Source: Chrysoperla carnea
Lineage: Eukaryota > Arthropoda > Insecta > Neuroptera > Chrysopidae
DNA: 64,000 nucleotides
Direction of reading: 5' to 3'
NCBI RefSeq assembly: GCF_905475395.1
Contig: NC_058338.1
Location: 96,643,435 to 96,707,434 of the forward strand
Below are positions 57,780-64,000 of this stretch, in pieces; the first letter of the stretch is position 1, and each line of letters opens with the position of its first letter. The notes beneath the pieces are model-generated. The model ran no database searches and was not told where the DNA came from. It was given only the letters and a program-made list of their open reading frames with translations. Position numbers and translations under genes: made by a program.

Positions 57780-60700
57780 ATGTCTGGAAACAACTTACCG
57801 GTTATTGAAAAACTTAAAGGTAGGGAAAATTATAACACGTGGCAATTTTCCATTCGAACTTTTTTGGAATTAGAAGATCTTTGGACATGTGTTCTCGGTA
57901 CCGATTCTACCGCTGATGAAGAAAAAAAGATCAGGCGCGATGTTAAAGCCAAATCAAAAATTATTCTGTGTATTGATCCCATCAATTATGTGCACATTCA
58001 AAATGCAAATACTGCGAAAGCAGTTTGGGATAAACTTAAAATAACGTTTCATGATTCTGGACTTGCACGCAAAGTCAGTCTTATTCGAACTTTAATAACC
58101 ACAAATCTTGAAAGTTGCGAATCCGTAGAAGACTATGTAGGAAAAATTATGTCAACCGCTCAAAAATTAAACGACATAAATTTTGAAATAACTGATGAAT
58201 GGTTGGGAACATTTTTATTGGCTGGTTTACCGGATGAATATAAACCTATGATCATGGCCATTGAAAGTTCTGGAATCCCACTGACGGCTGATTCTGTTAA
58301 AACAAAGCTACTACAAGAAGTGAAAAACAATAAACCTACAAACTCCGTGGCATTATACAACAAACAGCAAAATTACAATAAGCATCAATATAGAAACACA
58401 AATCAACAAACCAAGGGTCCGAGATGTTTTAATTGTAATGGATATGGGCATATTTCAAAACACTGTTCACGTAAGAAAGTAAACAATTCAAATTACGTAA
58501 AAAATAAGCAGACGACTTTATTATCATGTTTCAATACATCCAACTCAAAAAATAACAGCTGGTTCGTTGATTCCGGCGCTTCAGCTCACATGTCGCACAC
58601 CAAAGTTCAAAATTTAAAATCTGCAAGTGTTGCTGACATTATGGTAGCAAATAGTCATCGAATTAATGTAAAAGGGATTGGAAGTACAGAAGTAAACTTA
58701 AATAATGTTTCCGTCAACATCAAGGATGTGCTTTATGTTCCGGATTTATCAGCTAATTTACTATCTGTCAGTCAAACTGTTAAACAAGGAAACACTGTGA
58801 TTTTTGATAATAAAGGTTGTCGTATTCTTGACAGTGATGGTTTTCAAATAGCTAGTGCTAGTTTAATAGACAATATTTATAAACTTGATTGTGAACCTAG
58901 TATTAACCAATCGTTACTTACCAAGTCAAATATAATGGATTTATGGCACCGTCGACTAGGACATCTCAACTATGAATATATGAAAAAACTTAAATGTATT
59001 GAAAATGTTTCAAACGTAAATTCCTCCGAATATAATTGCGATAAGTGCGTAATATGTGTAAAAGGTAAACAAACACTGAAACCGTTCAAAAATGCAGGAA
59101 CCCGTGCTAAAAATATTTTAGAGTTAATGCATTCGGATTTGTGCGGTCCAATGGAGAGTGTTTCGTTAGGTGGTGCACGATATTTTTTAACATTCATTGA
59201 TGATTTTACTCATAAAGTTTTTGTTTTCACTCTTAAAAATAAAAGTGAAGTATTTGAACATTTTAAAAATTTCAAAGCATTTGTTGAAAATCAATCCGGT
59301 TATAAAATTAAAATTTTGCGTACAGACAATGGGGGAGAATATTGCTCGAATGATTTTACTCGTTTCTTACAACAATCAGGAATACAGCACCAATTGTCTA
59401 CACCGCATACTCCGCAGCAAAATGGGCTAGCTGAGCGTATGAATAGAACAATTGTAGAAAAGGTCCGGTGCATGTTATTAGATTCAGGTTTAGGGAAAGA
59501 ATTTTGGGCAGAAGCGGTTTCCACAGCCGTTTATTTAATTAATAGGTCACCCACAAAATCTTTATCTAATGGCATCCCTGAGGAAGTTTGGTCAGGTACT
59601 AAAGTGAAACTAGATCACTTAAAAATTTTTGGTTGCAAGGCAATCATGCACATACCCAAACAAAACCGCAGGAAACTTGATCAAAAATCCAAAGAATGTG
59701 TTTTTGTAGGATACAGCTCAAACTGTAAAGGATATCGTTTATATGAACCCAAATCGAGACGTACCCACATCTCTCGAGATGTAGTTTTTTTGGAAAATGA
59801 TAATATTTCTAAGAAAACCGATGTTGATACTGTAAATTTAAATTTAGTGGGAGGTAGTCCTCTGGACATAGACAATAATTTTAATGAAGATGTACTTGAA
59901 GTGGGAGAAAGTGACTTTGTTGCAGAAAGTGATGACTCAAGTACATATTTCTCTGAAAATTCTTTGGAAGACCCGACCTTCGAATTTCCACAGGAAGCAA
60001 TACATTCCGCAGATAGCACTTCTACAGATATACGCCGATCTGAGCGACCTAAAAAACCAAAAGTATTGGATGATTTTCTGTTATACATGACAAAATCAAC
60101 TAACTTTGATCCAATATCCGTGGAAGAAGCTCTAACCAGGCCCGATGCAAATGAGTGGAAGTTAGCTATGAAAGACGAGTACGACTCGTTAATAGCAAAC
60201 CACACTTGGGATTTGATTGACGTTCCGATTAATAAAAACGTCATTAAATCAAAGTGGGTTTTCAAAACTAAACGTTCAGGGACAGGGAAAGTTCAGTACA
60301 AAGCTAGACTGGTTGTGAAAGGTTGCGCCCAGAAACCAGGGATCGATTACGATGAAACTTACTCACCTGTAGTAAGATATAGCTCAATTCGATACCTTAT
60401 GGCTCTGGCTGTGCGATATGACTTATGCATAGATCAGATGGATGCTGTCAGTGCCTTTTTGCAAGGCGATTTATCTGAAGAAATATATATGTCACAACCC
60501 GAAATGTTTGAAGTCAATGACAAAGCTTGCCGACTCCGAAAAACTATTTACGGTTTAAAACAATCTAGCAGGGAGTGGAACAATAAATTGAATGATTGTC
60601 TCCTTCAAGCGGGACTCACGAGGAGTAGGACCGATTCATGCGTATATTACAAAATCAAAGAAAAAAAACTGACATTTGTGGCCGTATATGTAGACGACTT

Positions 60701-61676
60701 ACTGATTTTTTCTAATGATTCTACTTTCAAAAGTCATTTAAAACTCCAATTGAGCTCTAGATTTAAAATGAAAGATGTTGGTGAAGCGAAACATTGTCTA
60801 GGTTTCGAAATTTCTCGGGATCGTTCCAAAGGAAAACTATGGATTGGTCAGAAAAAATATATTGAAGACATTTTAAATAAATTCAATATGTCGGATTGCA
60901 ATCCAATAAGTACGCCATTAGATACGAATCAAAAACTTTCCAAAAATATGTCTCCGAAAACGCCTGATGAAGCGAAAGAAATGTTGAACATTCCATATCA
61001 ACAAGCTGTTGGAAGCCTCTTATATGCTGCACATGGCACTCGGCCAGATATTGCGTTCGCGGTTAGTGTAGTTTCGAGGTTCAATAATAACCCAGGAAAA
61101 CCTCACTGGAATGCAGTGAAAAGAATTTTTAAATATTTGAAAGGGACTGCGAACTATAAATTAGAATTTTGTAAAGATGAAACTGACGATCTAGTTGGCT
61201 ATTGCGATGCCGATTGGGCGAGTGATGTAGATGAAAGAAGGTCAGTTACGGGATACGTTTTTAAATTCCAAGGTGGTCCCATAACTTGGTCAACTAAAAA
61301 GCAAATCACTGTCGCTTTATCGACAGCCGAAGCTGAATACATGGCCTTAGCGGCAGCCACACAAGAAGCCATGTGGCTTAAAAATTTTAGCAAAGAGTTT
61401 AAGCTAGGTCCGTGCTCTCCGACGGTTATTTTCTGTGATAACCGAAGTGCAATTGATTTAGCGCATTCTAATGCTCATCATAGTCGAACCAAACATATTG
61501 ATATTCGACATCATTATATACGCGAAAGAATTATATCTGAGGATATAAAATTGGTGCCAACAGACACTAATAGTATGTTAGCGGACGTCTTAACGAAAGG
61601 GTTAGTTCAGACAAAACATGTCAAATGTGTTAGTGGCATGGGAGTAACGGGGTTTAAAGAAGAGCTAGAAAAATAA
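57780..61676 (+). CDS. Copia gag-pol polyprotein, 1298 aa, intact
   Basis: The start is ATG at 57780 (MSGNNLP); an upstream in-frame GTG at 57774 is not needed. Domains in order: a copia-type Gag (about 1-200, YNTWQFSIRTFLE); a CCHC zinc knuckle CFNCNGYGHISKHC (about 215-228); an aspartic protease with VDSGASAHMS (about 261); integrase with its HHCC part (LWHRRLGHLN and CDKCVIC), then Asp in MHSDLCGPM (about 450), TDNGGEY (about 515) and Glu in NGLAERMNR (about 546); reverse transcriptase with YVDDLLIF (about 968); and RNase H with GYCDADWASD, STAEAEYMAL and TKHIDIRHHYIRE. The length is normal for Copia and no stop or frameshift interrupts it. All catalytic residues I can check are present, so it may still be active. 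Confidence 0.97.
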   Translation: MSGNNLPVIEKLKGRENYNTWQFSIRTFLELEDLWTCVLGTDSTADEEKKIRRDVKAKSKIILCIDPINYVHIQNANTAKAVWDKLKITFHDSGLARKVSLIRTLITTNLESCESVEDYVGKIMSTAQKLNDINFEITDEWLGTFLLAGLPDEYKPMIMAIESSGIPLTADSVKTKLLQEVKNNKPTNSVALYNKQQNYNKHQYRNTNQQTKGPRCFNCNGYGHISKHCSRKKVNNSNYVKNKQTTLLSCFNTSNSKNNSWFVDSGASAHMSHTKVQNLKSASVADIMVANSHRINVKGIGSTEVNLNNVSVNIKDVLYVPDLSANLLSVSQTVKQGNTVIFDNKGCRILDSDGFQIASASLIDNIYKLDCEPSINQSLLTKSNIMDLWHRRLGHLNYEYMKKLKCIENVSNVNSSEYNCDKCVICVKGKQTLKPFKNAGTRAKNILELMHSDLCGPMESVSLGGARYFLTFIDDFTHKVFVFTLKNKSEVFEHFKNFKAFVENQSGYKIKILRTDNGGEYCSNDFTRFLQQSGIQHQLSTPHTPQQNGLAERMNRTIVEKVRCMLLDSGLGKEFWAEAVSTAVYLINRSPTKSLSNGIPEEVWSGTKVKLDHLKIFGCKAIMHIPKQNRRKLDQKSKECVFVGYSSNCKGYRLYEPKSRRTHISRDVVFLENDNISKKTDVDTVNLNLVGGSPLDIDNNFNEDVLEVGESDFVAESDDSSTYFSENSLEDPTFEFPQEAIHSADSTSTDIRRSERPKKPKVLDDFLLYMTKSTNFDPISVEEALTRPDANEWKLAMKDEYDSLIANHTWDLIDVPINKNVIKSKWVFKTKRSGTGKVQYKARLVVKGCAQKPGIDYDETYSPVVRYSSIRYLMALAVRYDLCIDQMDAVSAFLQGDLSEEIYMSQPEMFEVNDKACRLRKTIYGLKQSSREWNNKLNDCLLQAGLTRSRTDSCVYYKIKEKKLTFVAVYVDDLLIFSNDSTFKSHLKLQLSSRFKMKDVGEAKHCLGFEISRDRSKGKLWIGQKKYIEDILNKFNMSDCNPISTPLDTNQKLSKNMSPKTPDEAKEMLNIPYQQAVGSLLYAAHGTRPDIAFAVSVVSRFNNNPGKPHWNAVKRIFKYLKGTANYKLEFCKDETDDLVGYCDADWASDVDERRSVTGYVFKFQGGPITWSTKKQITVALSTAEAEYMALAAATQEAMWLKNFSKEFKLGPCSPTVIFCDNRSAIDLAHSNAHHSRTKHIDIRHHYIRERIISEDIKLVPTDTNSMLADVLTKGLVQTKHVKCVSGMGVTGFKEELEK

Positions 61677-61682
61677 TTTTCT

Positions 61683-61690
61683 AGTGGGAG
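61683..61690 (+). promoter_or_regulatory. Polypurine tract of Copia
   Basis: AGTGGGAG sits immediately 5' of the 3' LTR, where plus-strand DNA synthesis is primed. Confidence 0.7.
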
Positions 61691-61914
61691 TGTTGGAATG
61701 AGAAAATTATTTTGTACACATTCTATTAATAAAAATATGTGTTATTATTAAGTTGGCACTAGTGTAAAAAAGCCGCCTTATATTTTTAGTTGTCAATATA
61801 CATAATGTAACAGAGTTGTACATTTTCAGTTTATTTTTACTTTAATTACAAATCATTAATTATTACTTGTGTTATTTCAATTATCCTGTGATCATCAAAA
61901 CCGACATTCCAAGA
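61691..61914 (+). repeat. Copia 3' LTR
   Basis: 224 bp, identical to the 5' LTR, followed by the duplicated GATCT. Confidence 0.97.
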
Positions 61915-64000
61915 GATCTTAGCCCAACAAAATGAGTCATAGGAGTTCCACTGTTTTCATCCTTCATCATGCCAAGCTCTTTTTTATTAGCATGAGGTAT
62001 ATTGTAAACATTAGGTAGAGGGTAGTCGCTTGTATCGAAATACTTGTGACAATCTCTTTTTATTAATTCATAAGGGTCATGGTTTCGAATTTCATAAATT
62101 ATCGAGTCGGTATCGGTATAGGTAGCGATGGCTTCACTACCCAACTGTGGAATCATATAACCATAATGAAAATGGCAAATTGTAGTTTTAGCTAAATCTA
62201 AGATTGCCATACCAATATACAAGGGCTTATTAAAGAATATCTGCATCTTTTTCAGCTCAATGGCTACCAAATTTGGATTAAAAACTGTGCAAGAATGAAA
62301 ATCCGGTTTAGATATATAAGCTTCCGCCCCATACCGACCCTCCCATTTTGTCACAAGCTTTACATTAGAATGTTTCTTAATATTTTCCATTGTTTTTCCA
62401 AAGACGGCATTATTCATTAATTTATACAAATTTTTCTCAAAATCATTATTGGCATTCTTTCGTAGTTTGGTATTTAAATCAATATATGATTGAAGCCAAG
62501 GCGACTGTTTAAATTTTAAAACTTTATGAATTTTTGTTAATTTTAGTCCATAGTTGAATGCTTGCTTCAACGTCCTATAATGAATTACATATCGCTCTTT
62601 ATCATAAAGGGTACTCATCAATTTACTCTGTTTAGAATTAGGTGCTGATCGATGTTCAAGGCAAAAAGGTAAATCCTTATGTTTATCATGAAGTTTTTCA
62701 GGATATTTGAGATCAACTTCTAGGAAATATCCATTATCGGCATCATCCAAAATCATCGAAACATCAATATTTGTATCACACCACTCAAAACCACTGTAAG
62801 GAAGACACTGACTCATAGCCCATCCATATTGATTGTTAATATCTGTATAAAGTAAATACACTTCAGGCTTGGATGGATCAAATCCTGGAACGTATTTATT
62901 ATTCGCTGTGGAACGTCGTTTCATGCATTGACTTAAACCACCGCGAATTCCTCGTTCAACAAACATCATCATATCTATATCAGTCAACAATTCGAGCTCA
63001 ATATTTGTATACTTCAACATACATTCCCACGTATATCCCGGAAGTGTATAGTAATTCCCCAGATCAAGGTTATAAGTAGACAGGCAGGCTGTTCTAAGCG
63101 TTTCGAAAATATCCGTAAGTAGCATTATATCCGTTTCCATATAGAGATCTACATAATCCCCTAAATTTGAACAATTAAATGCAGACCATACGTTTTGCGC
63201 ATGATTATAAAGCTGTCTAGAACACTGTTTCTCTTCTAAGCTATTATAGAATTCATCGATATCAGGTAGTTGAGTTTCATTAAATTTATTAAACGAATCA
63301 ATAAAATCATATGGCATTATACACCTTTCTTTTTCAACAATTGAAACTGATTTTCTGAAACTTTAGAAAAACGCTTCTTCATGTTAGGAAATTCCGACAA
63401 GTTATCAAGGGAAGAAGCTAAAAATCTGTATGAATCTATGAAACGAAACTTGATAGATGAATCCTCAATGTTTTTAGTAAAAGAAATATATTTTTCTTTA
63501 GTAACAGGTAGTAGTTCAACACGCCCTCCAATTTTTGTTGCAACATCCTCCACTATCAGTATCCCATCATAATTTGACATATTATGGAAGACTACAGGAA
63601 CCACGTGACTGTCTTGATAATTAATATTACATGCTTCATGTGCAGGACCTCTATAATTAGTACCATCTTTATATCCACCACTTTTCGACATAAGATGAAA
63701 ATGATCTCTAACTTTCTTCTCTCCATCCAAAAATGGTTTATTACATATATAACAGTGCGTAGATTTCTGAAAATCTTCCTCTTCAATAGTAGTTAATGGA
63801 TCCATCTCATATGAACACAAAAGAATTGTCTCAACTTCTTCAGACAATCGCTTTAATTCCTTTGTAAACCAATCCATACAATCCATTCCACGATATGAAC
63901 GATAATATGATAGTGAATCATCATAAGCACACTTAAAATAATACCCCACAACAGCCGGTATATGTTTCTGATATTTATTTTGACTATTTATGGGTTCTAA
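61915..64000 (-). pseudogene. Polinton-type protein-primed DNA polymerase B, broken, runs off window
   Basis: Family-B DNA polymerase of the Polinton/Maverick kind, which would copy the element's own DNA. Reading from the window end, with the frame open to 64000: a zinc/HNH-like endonuclease-VII-type region (CYICNKPF, VRDHFHL, GPAHEACN); an exonuclease II motif HNMSNYDG; and FIDSYRFLASSLDNL. A 2-bp (TA) insertion near 63317 then shifts the frame before PYDFIDSFNK. Next come the exonuclease III-type YMETDIMLLTD, motif A LLYTDINNQYGWAM, motif B KNLYKLMNNAVFGKTMEN, motif C YTDTDS (about 62100-62120) and FVGLRS at the Copia junction. The C-terminus resumes at 57442. The frameshift, the Copia insertion and a downstream TGA make it non-functional. 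The 5' end and any neighbouring capsid, integrase or protease genes lie beyond the window. Confidence 0.85.

Larger units (their letters stand above)
57443..61914 (+). mobile_element. Complete young Copia-type LTR retrotransposon, 4,472 bp
   Basis: 5' LTR 57443-57666 and 3' LTR 61691-61914, 224 bp each and identical by eye. The LTR ends are TGTTGGAATG and CATTCCAAGA (inverted with one mismatch). The 5-bp target duplication GATCT lies at 57438-57442 and 61915-61919. Contains a primer site, a single gag-pol ORF and a short polypurine tract. It is inserted antisense into a DNA polymerase B relic. Identical LTRs and an open ORF imply a very recent insertion. Confidence 0.97.

Noticed and set aside
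59681..60265. 194-aa minus-strand frame inside Copia
   Set aside because: Antisense shadow of the gag-pol ORF; no independent evidence.

Overview
The window is AT-rich nuclear DNA from an arthropod, almost certainly an insect. The basis is spliced genes with GT-AG introns, C2H2 zinc-finger genes that begin with a ZAD domain (an arthropod-specific module), and many eukaryotic transposon families: Copia LTR, LINEs, a pogo-like DNA transposon, Helitrons, MITEs with 8-bp or TA target duplications, and Polinton/adintovirus-type DNA polymerase B. I cannot name the species.

Region 1 (1-28,070) is a zinc-finger gene cluster on the minus strand. Gene A (507-1666) is a ZAD-zinc-finger gene whose 3' exons lie outside the window. 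Gene C (3518-4672) is a single-exon, ten-finger C2H2 gene. Genes B1 (9012-15118) and B2 (19838-28019) are intact five-exon tandem duplicates. They share exon lengths, introns, an antisense LINE, a Helitron 5' end and a foldback repeat inside those introns. Later insertions distinguish them: a pogo-like element 50 bp upstream of the B1 ATG, a Helitron in B2 intron 4 and a TIR element inside the B2 LINE.

Region 2 (28,070-39,400) is repeat-dense DNA around one very large intronless ORF (32573-37660, 1695 aa, minus strand). It is extremely rich in Asn, Lys, Ile and Leu, contains TPR-like segments, and is built from two internal duplications. Copies of one dispersed repeat family flank it in inverted orientation, and the end of one copy forms the ORF's stop codon. 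I do not recognise the family. It is the strongest candidate here for something undescribed or horizontally acquired.

Region 3 (39,400-53,200) has no convincing host gene. It is a mosaic of a Helitron helicase relic, non-autonomous Helitrons, foldback elements, two MITE families with clear 8-bp target duplications, tandem repeats and a broken R2-group-like LINE with a restriction-like endonuclease C-terminus.

Region 4 (53,300-64,000) holds relics of two different family-B DNA polymerases of the Polinton/adintovirus kind. The first is split into two oppositely oriented pieces (53,336-55,956). The second (minus strand, from the window end down to 57,023) carries a frameshift, an in-frame stop and an insertion of a complete 4,472-bp Copia element. 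That Copia has identical 224-bp LTRs, a GATCT target duplication, a copia-type initiator-tRNA primer site and an intact gag-pol ORF, so it is young and possibly active.
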